This document shows, one piece after another, positions 1 through 4,992 of a stretch of 5,115 nucleotides of DNA. Below the pieces are notes generated by a model that saw only the letters and a list, made by a program, of their open reading frames with translations, was not told the origin of the DNA and made no database searches. Made by a program: the position numbers and the translations under genes. The DNA comes from CBDBJL01 sp965206365 (GTDB lineage: Bacteria; Pseudomonadota; Alphaproteobacteria; JABAAW01; JAHZMA01): NCBI GenBank assembly GCA_965206365.1, contig CBDBJL010000012.1, positions 1-5,115 on the forward strand, read 5' to 3'. The first letter of the stretch is position 1, and each line of letters begins with the position of its first letter.

Positions 1-220
1 TAAATTCAGTTTCGCGGGCGGCGGTGGTATTTCCCACTAGGGCTTCGCTTGCGGCGTTCAAATTATCTACTTTTACAATATCGGCGATTGAAGAAGATAC
101 GGGGGATCCTTCGTGATTAACTAAAGTTATGCCGTAAGAATCGGCTAGGAATTGGGCGCCTAACATAGAAAATGAAGTAGCATAGATAAAAATTATAATG
201 TATAGGGGTTTGTTTATCAT
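1..220 (-). CDS. Secreted or membrane-anchored protein, N-terminal part (runs off left edge)
   Basis: The reading frame opens at ATG 220 and stays open for 73 codons to the window edge, so only the N-terminus is present. Residues 5-26 are hydrophobic (PLYIIIFIYATSFSMLGAQF), which reads as a signal peptide or N-terminal anchor. After that the chain is polar, with one N-glycosylation sequon (NTT) near residue 64, so the body should lie outside the membrane. The start is one base after the stop of the 507-residue gene upstream, with GAGG 10 nt before the ATG, so it is translationally linked to that gene and probably its partner at the cell or virion surface. I do not recognise the family. The gene itself is well supported; its function is not. 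Confidence 0.75.
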   Translation of the reverse strand, partial: MINKPLYIIIFIYATSFSMLGAQFLADSYGITLVNHEGSPVSSSIADIVKVDNLNAASEALVGNTTAARETEF

Positions 221-221
221 T

Positions 222-1745
222 CTAATTTTTCCTCGTTGTGGTTATTGCCCACATAGCAATTAAAGCAAGTGACGCGGTTAAAGTGGATTGCCACGGGATT
301 ATTTGAAATACTGATAAAGCGCCGATCATGAATATACCGAAAATAATACCAACTGATTCATTTACACGATTAAGCCCTATCATTGAGAGTATTATCGCGG
401 TCAATGCAATAAAATCAATGGCGCCAAAATTCCCATCTGTGCCGAAATCGCCCGCCCTAAATCCTTGGATTTGTTCTAAGATCATAAATGAAGTTTGTGT
501 TATTAGATATTGCCCTGTGACGTTGCCGTCATTTTGATCAACGCAATTAACATCAATTATTTCGTTATCAACATCATTAAAAATAAACGTCGCCTTATCC
601 TCGTTAGCATTTACGGCGACAAAGGCGGGGCTATTGTATGTTTTATTTATCATGGCAAATTTATAATAAAAATCACATGAAGGATCTATTGTATTTGTGT
701 AAGTAATATCGAGAGTTATTGAAGTTGGGCTTGTGTCATTTCTTGAAAATTTGAAATCCCTTACGTCCTCGCCTACTGCGGTAATATTAAACGTCCCTGC
801 GGAAAATGTCGCGGTTTGATCTACATCAGTAGTAATATTTAGGACGTTGCCGCCCGTGAAATTCCCGCCGCCTACATCTAGCCAAATACCTATTCTAAAA
901 GAATATGGCGTCGAACCTATTAAATCGCTTATTGTCGCGGTTGTTATTGTGCTATTTGTGCTATTCACTAATTGAGTGGCTACGTTAGAATTATGAGGGG
1001 TGGTAGTGTTTATCATATATCCCTGTATTGTATTGCCCCCGTAAAGTGTAGGGGTTGACCAAGTAAGATCAACGCTAAGGGTTCGTATATCAGAAGCACT
1101 TAGATCGGTTACGGCGTCAACTGATTCATAAGTAATTCTTAATGTTGGGTTTGGGGTTCCGCTGATTGTACCGAAATCAGTATCATGATCGACGGTTCCC
1201 GCGCCGCTCTCATCATTTAGTTTTATGCCTATTCCGTACCATGTTTGTGCGGCGTCTCTCGCGGTTTCAAGATCAGTTAAAAACGTATTACCTAAATCAA
1301 GAACTTTATTGGTTCCTACTGTTGTAGATGTTGGATCGTTGGAAACATAGACCGTGCCGTTCGCTATATCTTGCATTAATGAACTTGTGGCTTGGGTTGA
1401 GGGTTGAAAGTCCATGTTTCTGTAATCTGTATTAAGTGGGCTATTTATCGCGGTGACTTCAAAGACAAAAGACGCGCTTGTTAAATTCCATGAGGGATCA
1501 ATACTTGAAATATCAAATTCAAAATATGATCTCATGCAATCAATAGAGGCGTGGTTAAGTGTGAACACACTAGCCAGCGCGCCATCAATGGTATTAGTAA
1601 GTACGGGTGAAACTTCACATGAATCTGAACTATCCGCGTCCCTAATTTCGCCCCATGTTGTAGTCTCTAAATCTAATGTGTTAGCGTAGGCATTAGGGAA
1701 TATGATAAGTAAAGGGATTATCAAAAAAAAAATATATTTTATCAT
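222..1745 (-). CDS. Secreted beta-rich adhesin-like protein with fibronectin III domain and C-terminal membrane anchor
   Basis: 507 residues. Residues 1-21 form a signal peptide (MIKYIFFLIIPLLIIFPNAYA). Residues 22-206 look like a jelly-roll carbohydrate-binding type domain (SYFEFDISSI near 73, TLRITYE at its end near 201). Residues 209-307 fit a fibronectin III fold (VTDLSASDIRTLSVDLTW, then YSFRIGIW). Residues 311-424 are another beta-rich stretch with Cys357 and Cys401. Three hydrophobic segments follow at about 441-460, 463-482 and 488-502, ending in TTRKN. There are about ten NxS/T sequons. The start has GAGG 7 nt upstream and overlaps the preceding stop as ATGA. Placed after small membrane proteins and downstream of a capsid-like gene, it is a candidate host-recognition or virion surface protein. 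It could instead be a cellular surface protein. The domain calls are by eye; the secretion and anchor calls are firmer. Confidence 0.85.
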   Translation of the reverse strand: MIKYIFFLIIPLLIIFPNAYANTLDLETTTWGEIRDADSSDSCEVSPVLTNTIDGALASVFTLNHASIDCMRSYFEFDISSIDPSWNLTSASFVFEVTAINSPLNTDYRNMDFQPSTQATSSLMQDIANGTVYVSNDPTSTTVGTNKVLDLGNTFLTDLETARDAAQTWYGIGIKLNDESGAGTVDHDTDFGTISGTPNPTLRITYESVDAVTDLSASDIRTLSVDLTWSTPTLYGGNTIQGYMINTTTPHNSNVATQLVNSTNSTITTATISDLIGSTPYSFRIGIWLDVGGGNFTGGNVLNITTDVDQTATFSAGTFNITAVGEDVRDFKFSRNDTSPTSITLDITYTNTIDPSCDFYYKFAMINKTYNSPAFVAVNANEDKATFIFNDVDNEIIDVNCVDQNDGNVTGQYLITQTSFMILEQIQGFRAGDFGTDGNFGAIDFIALTAIILSMIGLNRVNESVGIIFGIFMIGALSVFQIIPWQSTLTASLALIAMWAITTTRKN

Positions 1746-1843
1746 GTCATAACCTCAAATTCAAAGCATTTGCTATCAAGATATTTATCATTGATTTTCA
1801 TGGTTGCTAATCTACCTCGGCAAGTTTCACACATTTTAAACAA
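1742..1843 (-). CDS. 33-residue CxxC microprotein
   Basis: A short frame fills the whole gap between two longer genes. Read from TTG 1843 it gives 33 residues; read from ATG 1834 it gives 30. It carries CETC (Cys5, Cys8 from the TTG) followed by RGRL, and a third Cys at 26, so it may bind a metal as half a zinc ribbon. I prefer the TTG because GAGG lies 10 nt upstream, the same spacing seen at the starts at 220 and 4891; the ATG has no such site. The stop TGA overlaps the next gene's ATG as ATGA, the usual sign of coupled translation. The frame is the same as that of the upstream gene, directly after its TAA, so a readthrough extension is a less likely alternative. Function unknown; it could serve mainly to couple translation. 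Confidence 0.55.
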   Translation of the reverse strand: MFKMCETCRGRLATMKINDKYLDSKCFEFEVMT

Positions 1844-2098
1844 TTAGTCTCTACCTCTAGCGCTTGCGCTCATCATAACCTTAATGATAAAAATGAATAT
1901 TCCTAATGTTGGGACGAGAGGAACAAGCCATCTTACAACGTCCTCGGTTTCTTGTTGGGTTGTAGCCCATTCGGGGCTTGCTATTGGAATATCTAAAGAA
2001 AAGAAAACACCCAAAACCATAGGGACGATCATAAACATAACACCATAAGAAATAACAAAAATAATTATGGAAAAACCTAGAAAGATAAGGCTACTCAT
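1844..2098 (-). CDS. Small two-span membrane protein
   Basis: 84 residues. A long hydrophobic stretch occupies residues 4-34 (LIFLGFSIIIFVISYGVMFM and onwards). A polar loop follows at about 40-56 (SPEWATTQQETEDVVRW), then a second span at 57-76 and a short charged tail ending RGRD. It is the first gene of its own transcription unit: the upstream gene ends in a T-tract, and a TATA-like element sits 22-31 bp before this ATG, so the mRNA is probably leaderless. An in-frame TAG a few codons upstream rules out a longer form. It heads the unit that encodes the CxxC microprotein and the large adhesin-like protein, so a minor virion membrane component or an assembly helper is plausible. I do not recognise the family. 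Confidence 0.8.
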   Translation of the reverse strand: MSSLIFLGFSIIIFVISYGVMFMIVPMVLGVFFSLDIPIASPEWATTQQETEDVVRWLVPLVPTLGIFIFIIKVMMSASARGRD

Positions 2099-2119
2099 TA
2101 ATGTTTTCTATAAACCCCT

Positions 2120-2129
2120 ATTATTTTAG
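2120..2129 (-). promoter_or_regulatory. TATA-like promoter element of the adhesin unit
   Basis: The minus strand reads CTAAAATAAT at -31 to -22 from ATG 2098, the spacing expected for an archaeal TATA box when transcription starts at or next to the start codon. It follows the T-tract that ends the capsid-like gene. An imperfect version of the window's palindrome (ATAGGGGTTTAT, 9 of 12 positions) overlaps its downstream side. Confidence 0.5.
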
Positions 2130-2137
2130 CATATTCT

Positions 2138-2150
2138 AAAAAAAAAGAAA
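2138..2150 (-). terminator. T-tract terminator after the capsid-like gene
   Basis: On the minus strand, 12 nt past the stop at 2163, the sequence is TTT-C-TTTTTTTTT with no hairpin before it. Archaeal transcription commonly ends at such U-tracts. It separates the capsid-like gene from the next promoter. Confidence 0.6.
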
Positions 2151-2162
2151 GGGATTGTCGAT

Positions 2163-2429
2163 TTATCCTAGTAATCGAACAATACTCAAGATGATAACTG
2201 CGGCAAACACAATTATTGCTATGATTAATAGCGCATAACCGCTTTGTGCGTTCGTGTTAGATGTTACACAAGTATTCGCCCATCCCGTTGAACTTGCGGG
2301 GGTGGTGGCGTTATATCCTGTTAGTGTGGTACAATCCATGGTAGAATTACCAAGGATCAAAGTACCTACGCCCAAGATAATGACAAGACCGATAAATCCG
2401 CCTATCAGGGGCATTAGTTGCTGAACCAT
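2163..2429 (-). CDS. Double-hydrophobic-helix protein, candidate spindle-shaped-virus-type major capsid protein
   Basis: 88 residues. Helix 1 is at about 7-27 (PLIGGFIGLVIILGVGTLIL). A Ser/Thr/Asn/Gly-rich linker follows at 28-64 with Cys33 and Cys54 and sequons at N28 and N40. Helix 2 is at 65-87 (ALLIIAIIVFAAVIILSIVR). There is no signal-peptide cleavage pattern and almost no charge. Known background: major capsid proteins of spindle-shaped archaeal viruses are short proteins built of two hydrophobic helices. The gene is transcribed alone between its own promoter and a T-tract terminator, as suits a highly expressed structural protein, and lies beside adhesin-like and small membrane genes. 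The capsid role is inferred from size, architecture and position only. A pilin-like or other small membrane protein is the main alternative, although the C-terminal helix argues against a pilin. Confidence 0.8.
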   Translation of the reverse strand: MVQQLMPLIGGFIGLVIILGVGTLILGNSTMDCTTLTGYNATTPASSTGWANTCVTSNTNAQSGYALLIIAIIVFAAVIILSIVRLLG

Positions 2430-2452
2430 TAATTCAATCGCGAATTTTCTAG

Positions 2453-2459
2453 TATTTAA
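2453..2459 (-). promoter_or_regulatory. TATA box of the capsid-like gene
   Basis: The minus strand reads TTAAATA at -30 to -24 from ATG 2429, fitting leaderless initiation at the ATG. No GAGG-type ribosome site precedes that ATG, which agrees. A second candidate, TATAAA at 2471-2476 directly beside the palindrome, would give a leader of roughly 15-20 nt. Confidence 0.6.
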
Positions 2460-2476
2460 CGATAGGGCGCTTTATA

Positions 2477-2492
2477 GAATAGATAACTATTC
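2477..2492. promoter_or_regulatory. Palindromic operator candidate upstream of the capsid-like gene
   Basis: GAATAGATAACTATTC is an inverted repeat with 6-bp arms and a 4-bp centre. Its core ATAGATAACTAT (2479-2490) differs at one base from the palindrome in the RHH-gene promoter (4240-4251). It touches the stop codon of the 127-residue gene and abuts the TATAAA element. It could also fold as a small RNA hairpin at the end of the upstream transcript, but it has no T-tract. Confidence 0.5.
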
Positions 2493-2874
2493 AATATTCC
2501 TTAGTTTGTCGTGTTAGAATATAGTAAATGAATACGCCTGCGCCTAATCCTATACCTAAGATAAAGGCATAACTTAGGAATGAATCGGGGAATAAGAAGA
2601 ATGATACGGGTAAGAACATTACACCGATCATTATTGGATAAATTATTTTATGGTATTTGATATAGGTAACAAGGATCATAACAGAAACTAGAATCATTGA
2701 GAAATTTCCGCCCGTTGCCCATTCAAAAGGCAATAAGGCAAACTCTAAGAAATCAGTTGAGGCGCCGCAATCTTGCCAAATATTATGCCCCCGTGTAAAA
2801 TTCATAAAACACGGCGTTGTAGCGTTGACTTGAATTGTTTGTAAGAATATACTTTGTAGCAAAAACCACAACAT
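2491..2874 (-). CDS. Secreted-domain, multi-span membrane protein
   Basis: 127 residues. A hydrophobic N-terminus (residues 1-15, LWFLLQSIFLQTIQV) reads as a signal peptide. A short outside domain with Cys22 and Cys36 and sequons at N17 and N25 (NATTPCFMNFTRGHNIWQDC) follows. Three hydrophobic segments come next at about 58-73, 77-96 and 100-121, and a short charged tail. The Cys pair probably forms a disulfide outside the cell. It sits 36 bp after the 299-residue gene with no clear ribosome site. A weak A/T-rich element (GAAATACTA) lies about 20-28 bp before the ATG, so it may have its own weak promoter or be read from the RHH operon. I do not recognise the family. A virion membrane or assembly protein is possible from context. 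Confidence 0.8.
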   Translation of the reverse strand: MLWFLLQSIFLQTIQVNATTPCFMNFTRGHNIWQDCGASTDFLEFALLPFEWATGGNFSMILVSVMILVTYIKYHKIIYPIMIGVMFLPVSFFLFPDSFLSYAFILGIGLGAGVFIYYILTRQTKEY

Positions 2875-2910
2875 GATTAGGGATTAATTGGATAGTATTT
2901 CACTTTATTG

Positions 2911-3810
2911 TTAAGGTTCTACTGTGGGGGTTTCTACCTGATCGACCATTGTTTTAATATCAGGGGGTAAATCATTATAATTTACGTCGCCGCGGTCAAT
3001 GGCGGCTTTTAATGCTTCGGGCGTGGGATATTGATCCATAATACCGCTTGGGCTATTTGCTAACCCGCCGAATGTCGGAAGGCTAGGTAAGAGATTATTA
3101 AAGACACCTGAATCATACGCCCAATAAGCCACGCCTGCGATCACGCCTACAACCATTAAAATCAATACAATCTTAATCCATGCTACTTTTCCTTTTTCGG
3201 GGGAATTTGTTATCTTTCGGTGTTCTTCATTTACTTTCAAGAATTGGGTTGCTACGGATCCCATAAAGGCGGCGTCGGTTTCTAAAAGATCCTCTTCGAT
3301 AAATTCTGATATTTTCCTAACAGGGGTTACAATTTCCTTAATGTTTAGGTGAGATAAATAATTCTTAATATTAACTACTTGGGTTTTGTAATCCTTTTCT
3401 TTTTCAGTTATTTTCTTGACGAGATTTTCTAGAACATGGGGGGTAAATTCTTCGGTTTGGCTTTCTTGCCGTCCTAAGAGTTTAAGAATATTAAACAGCA
3501 TTAGATTCATTTTTGGTAGTGAGTTAATTCTTAAACAATCCTCAAGGGCTTTGTTATCAGAAGCGGAAATAGGCATATAATGACTAATATCATAATCAAC
3601 TATTCTAAACGATTTAACTAAAGTATGCTCATAAACTTGAACTCGCTTACCAACTAACTTAAAACAATAGATTTGCTTTTCAATTTCTGCTAAAAAGTAG
3701 CCGCCTATTTCGTGTTTTATAGGCACAAAATAAGCGCGGTTTGCGTTAGTTGTGATTTTTGCAGTAATCCATTTTGTTGAGTAAATATCTTTAGAGAGAA
3801 AATTAACCAT
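2911..3810 (-). CDS. Single-span membrane protein with large cytoplasmic N-terminal domain
   Basis: 299 residues. Residues 1-209 are soluble and charged: the first ~80 look beta-rich (KITTNANRAYFVPIKHEIGG), and about 85-205 look mostly helical (VLENLVKKITEKEKDYKTQV near 126). One membrane span lies at 210-232 (AWIKIVLILMVVGVIAGVAY). An outside tail of about 67 residues follows, rich in Pro and Asp (TPEALKAAIDRGDVNYNDLP near 263). By the positive-inside rule (EKGK just before the span), the N-terminal domain is cytoplasmic. The ATG overlaps the end of the upstream 84-residue gene by 8 nt; a GAGAGG lies 13 nt before the start, long for a ribosome site, so translation is probably coupled. The pair may form one membrane complex. 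I recognise no family. Confidence 0.85.
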   Translation of the reverse strand: MVNFLSKDIYSTKWITAKITTNANRAYFVPIKHEIGGYFLAEIEKQIYCFKLVGKRVQVYEHTLVKSFRIVDYDISHYMPISASDNKALEDCLRINSLPKMNLMLFNILKLLGRQESQTEEFTPHVLENLVKKITEKEKDYKTQVVNIKNYLSHLNIKEIVTPVRKISEFIEEDLLETDAAFMGSVATQFLKVNEEHRKITNSPEKGKVAWIKIVLILMVVGVIAGVAYWAYDSGVFNNLLPSLPTFGGLANSPSGIMDQYPTPEALKAAIDRGDVNYNDLPPDIKTMVDQVETPTVEP

Positions 3811-4057
3811 TTTGCTTATTTAGCCTCTCTAATTTAATATCAATCTCAATAACTTTAAGATATGTCATTCCGCCTAACCCCGCCATAAATCCAATAATGA
3901 ATAAATGTGGTTTGTAATCGTTATTTATATAACCATCAAGCATAAAACCGTTAAAAAAATTCAATGCTACAATAATGATCCCGCCTAACATTATCATTAA
4001 AGCCGAAATAACAGAAATTTTATGATCCTTACTTAGTTCTTTGAATTTAATTTTCAT
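3803..4057 (-). CDS. Small two-span membrane protein
   Basis: 84 residues. A basic N-terminus (MKIKFKELSKDHK) precedes span 1 at about 14-35 (ISVISALMIMLGGIIIVALN). A short outside loop (NGFMLDGYINNDYKP) leads to span 2 at 50-69, and an amphipathic charged tail follows (KVIEIDIKLERLNKQNG). Both termini should be cytoplasmic. The ATG follows the RHH stop codon with no gap (TAAATG), and the 3' end overlaps the 299-residue gene by 8 nt, so all three are surely one operon. A holin-like or small accessory membrane role would fit the size, but nothing in the sequence proves either. I do not recognise the family. Confidence 0.8.
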   Translation of the reverse strand: MKIKFKELSKDHKISVISALMIMLGGIIIVALNFFNGFMLDGYINNDYKPHLFIIGFMAGLGGMTYLKVIEIDIKLERLNKQNG

Positions 4058-4225
4058 TTAATCGCCCCGCCTTTTCTTTCTAACATAATCTCTTAGGGCT
4101 TCAATGGCGCCCGCCTTTAGATCGCCCCTGTGGTATTCGCCGCCGTTTGCTTTGGTGATTACTTCTCTTAGATCCTTATCTAGTTCGCTAGGTATGGAAA
4201 TTACCCACATTATACCCCCTTTCAT
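4058..4225 (-). CDS. Ribbon-helix-helix DNA-binding regulator
   Basis: 55 residues from ATG 4225, or 50 from the internal ATG 4210. The pattern fits the CopG/Arc-type RHH fold: a short strand MWVISI at 6-11, helix A at 13-26 (SELDKDLREVITKA), a Gly-rich turn (NGGEYHRGD), helix B at 34-50 (GDLKAGAIEALRDYVRKK) and a basic tail KRRGD. RHH proteins bind DNA as dimers through the paired strands, usually at short palindromes. I chose ATG 4225 because a perfect TATA box lies 24-31 bp upstream, giving a leaderless mRNA. A GGGGGT before ATG 4210 leaves the shorter form possible. A palindrome overlaps the promoter, as expected for self-repression, and the same palindrome occurs at two other promoters here. 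It shares an operon with two membrane proteins. Confidence 0.82.
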   Translation of the reverse strand: MKGGIMWVISIPSELDKDLREVITKANGGEYHRGDLKAGAIEALRDYVRKKRRGD

Positions 4226-4239
4226 GTTGGTATAGTCTT

Positions 4240-4251
4240 ATAGTTAACTAT
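4240..4251. promoter_or_regulatory. Palindromic operator candidate in the RHH-gene promoter
   Basis: ATAGTTAACTAT is a perfect 12-bp palindrome overlapping the downstream end of the TATA box. A further TATAGT (4231-4236) repeats the half-site (TATAGT at 4239-4244) at an 8-bp step, which would suit side-by-side binding of RHH dimers. Bound protein would block TBP or polymerase. Function is inferred from position. Confidence 0.6.
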
Positions 4252-4256
4252 TTAAA
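4249..4256 (-). promoter_or_regulatory. TATA box of the RHH operon
   Basis: The minus strand reads TTTAAATA at -31 to -24 from ATG 4225, a consensus archaeal TATA box at leaderless spacing. The stop codon TAA of the preceding 42-residue gene lies inside it. Confidence 0.75.
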
Positions 4257-4380
4257 CAATTTTTCTTTTTAGTTTTCTCATTCGTTTTTGAAAATCCTTA
4301 AACGCTTCGCCCCCGTTGCTTTCATTTCGGTATATTTCTGACCATTTTTTTCTATTTTGTAGCCGTTTTTTTGTTGGCAA
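4252..4380 (-). CDS. 42-residue basic protein, TTG start
   Basis: This short frame fills most of the apparent gap between the RHH gene and the plus-strand gene. It encodes 42 residues with 15 Lys/Arg against 4 acidic (starts MPTKKRLQNRKKW; ends FKDFQKRMRKLKRKIV), so it is probably a nucleic-acid-binding helix. The only start codon before residue 34 is TTG 4380. That would normally be weak evidence, but an ATTTAATA box lies exactly 24-31 bp upstream, followed by the window's palindrome, the same layout as the RHH gene. The stop codon sits inside the RHH gene's TATA box, so no base is wasted. It is divergent from the 158-residue gene and shares its control region. I do not recognise the family; a TTG leaderless start is uncommon, which limits confidence. 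Confidence 0.5.
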   Translation of the reverse strand: MPTKKRLQNRKKWSEIYRNESNGGEAFKDFQKRMRKLKRKIV

Positions 4381-4385
4381 TAATC

Positions 4386-4393
4386 TTTTATTA
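4386..4393 (+). promoter_or_regulatory. TATA box of the 158-residue gene
   Basis: TTTTATTA lies at -32 to -25 from ATG 4418 on the plus strand, at leaderless spacing. The palindrome at 4395-4406 falls between it and the start. Confidence 0.5.
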
Positions 4394-4394
4394 G

Positions 4395-4406
4395 ATAGGT
4401 ATCTAT
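4395..4406. promoter_or_regulatory. Palindromic operator candidate shared by two divergent promoters
   Basis: ATAGGTATCTAT fits the consensus ATAGNTAWCTAT. It lies within a 14-bp inverted repeat, TAGATAGGTATCTA (4392-4405). It sits between the two divergent TATA boxes and almost midway between the two start codons (4380 and 4418), so one bound protein could control both directions. Confidence 0.55.
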
Positions 4407-4411
4407 TAAAT
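4404..4411 (-). promoter_or_regulatory. TATA box of the 42-residue gene
   Basis: The minus strand reads ATTTAATA at -31 to -24 from TTG 4380. Its end runs into the palindrome (ATTTAATAG), just as TTTAAATAG does in the RHH promoter. Confidence 0.55.
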
Positions 4412-4417
4412 TATTTT

Positions 4418-4894
4418 ATGGGGATAATTCCTGATTCTACACCCTCACACCATGACGGGATCGATCTATTAGTTGACGCTTGCCAAACTTTAGAGACTGT
4501 TCAAAATATGGACGGTTCTGTTTCTAAACAAATAGTTTTAGATCCTGAAAAAGCATGGTGGAAAACTCACGTAGTTAATAGCCCGTACTTTGCTAGATTT
4601 GCATTTGAGTTAAAAGAGTTTGAAAGGCTTGCTAGTGAGTCAATACACCACATGACACAAAAGCGGGCGCAAGTTTTGATTAGGCAAATATTAGAAATTG
4701 GTTTGGGTTATAGGTATTCAATAGACGCCAAGAGTTCAGAATCATTAAGAGATAAGCAAAACACACAAAGCACTCTATTAGATAAATTACAAAAGAATAA
4801 GATTGAAAGGGCTATTACTTTAAAGGGCGAAACTAAAAATTCATTATTGAATAGTTGGTTAGGTAAGGAAGCACAAGAGGAACCTTACGAATGA
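4418..4894 (+). CDS. 158-residue soluble helical protein of unknown function
   Basis: The protein starts MGIIPDSTPSHHDGIDLLVD and has no membrane segment or signal peptide. Residues 57-95 and 106-132 look strongly helical (FARFAFELKEFERLASESIH, RAQVLIRQILEIGLGYRY near 83-100, SLRDKQNTQSTLLDKLQKNK near 109-128). It ends in an acidic tail (KEAQEEPYE). I chose ATG 4418 because a TATA-like box lies about 25-32 bp upstream. The frame is open further up to a TTG at 4316, but that stretch is T-rich, reads as Phe/Leu/Tyr-rich junk and overlaps the 42-residue gene on the other strand. It heads a two-gene plus-strand unit with the basic 33-residue protein and shares an operator with the divergent gene. 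No catalytic motif is visible and I do not recognise the family. Confidence 0.82.
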   Translation: MGIIPDSTPSHHDGIDLLVDACQTLETVQNMDGSVSKQIVLDPEKAWWKTHVVNSPYFARFAFELKEFERLASESIHHMTQKRAQVLIRQILEIGLGYRYSIDAKSSESLRDKQNTQSTLLDKLQKNKIERAITLKGETKNSLLNSWLGKEAQEEPYE

Positions 4895-4992
4895 AGATAA
4901 CTAAGAGATCGGGCGGTCATAAAGGATTAAAGAGATTTAGAAATAATTATAAAGGAAATAGAAAGGCGCCCCCAAATTCTGTTAATCAATAG
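4891..4992 (+). CDS. 33-residue highly basic protein
   Basis: The protein reads MKITKRSGGHKGLKRFRNNY and so on, with 10 Lys/Arg and no acidic residue, rich in Gly and Asn. The start overlaps the stop of the 158-residue gene as ATGA, and GAGG lies 10 nt upstream, so it should be translated by coupling. Such small basic proteins can bind DNA or RNA, but no known motif is visible. The acidic tail of its operon partner makes a charge-based complex conceivable (inference). Its TAG directly abuts the stop codon of the converging minus-strand gene, leaving no space for a terminator between them. Confidence 0.6.
   Translation: MKITKRSGGHKGLKRFRNNYKGNRKAPPNSVNQ

Noticed and set aside
328..537. Plus-strand 69-codon open frame
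   Set aside because: It lies wholly inside the 507-residue gene on the other strand, has no promoter or ribosome site, and shows no protein-like features.
1453..1689. Plus-strand 78-codon open frame
   Set aside because: It is the shadow of the well-supported N-terminal domain of the 507-residue minus-strand protein.
1742..2098. Readthrough fusion of the 84-residue membrane protein with the CxxC frame
   Set aside because: TAA is poorly read through and a ribosome site serves the TTG just after it, so separate translation is simpler. It is kept only as an alternative.
201..2121. Shared AAACCCCTAT between the left-edge gene's start and the 2098 promoter region
   Set aside because: Only ten bases match, one copy is coding, and there is no consistent position relative to promoters.
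2477..2492. Hairpin as an intrinsic terminator of the 127-residue gene
   Set aside because: There is no T-tract after it and the next element is a TATA-like box. Its near identity to two other promoter palindromes favours an operator.
4264..4311. Minus-strand 15-residue frame starting ATG, near the RHH promoter, at the end of a longer frame without stops
   Set aside because: The longer frame has no start codon upstream and overlaps the 42-residue frame, which has a matching promoter.
4316..4417. TTG-initiated N-terminal extension of the 158-residue protein
   Set aside because: The extension is T-rich and reads as low-complexity Phe/Leu/Tyr, lies before the likely TATA box and operator, and is antisense to the better-supported 42-residue basic frame.
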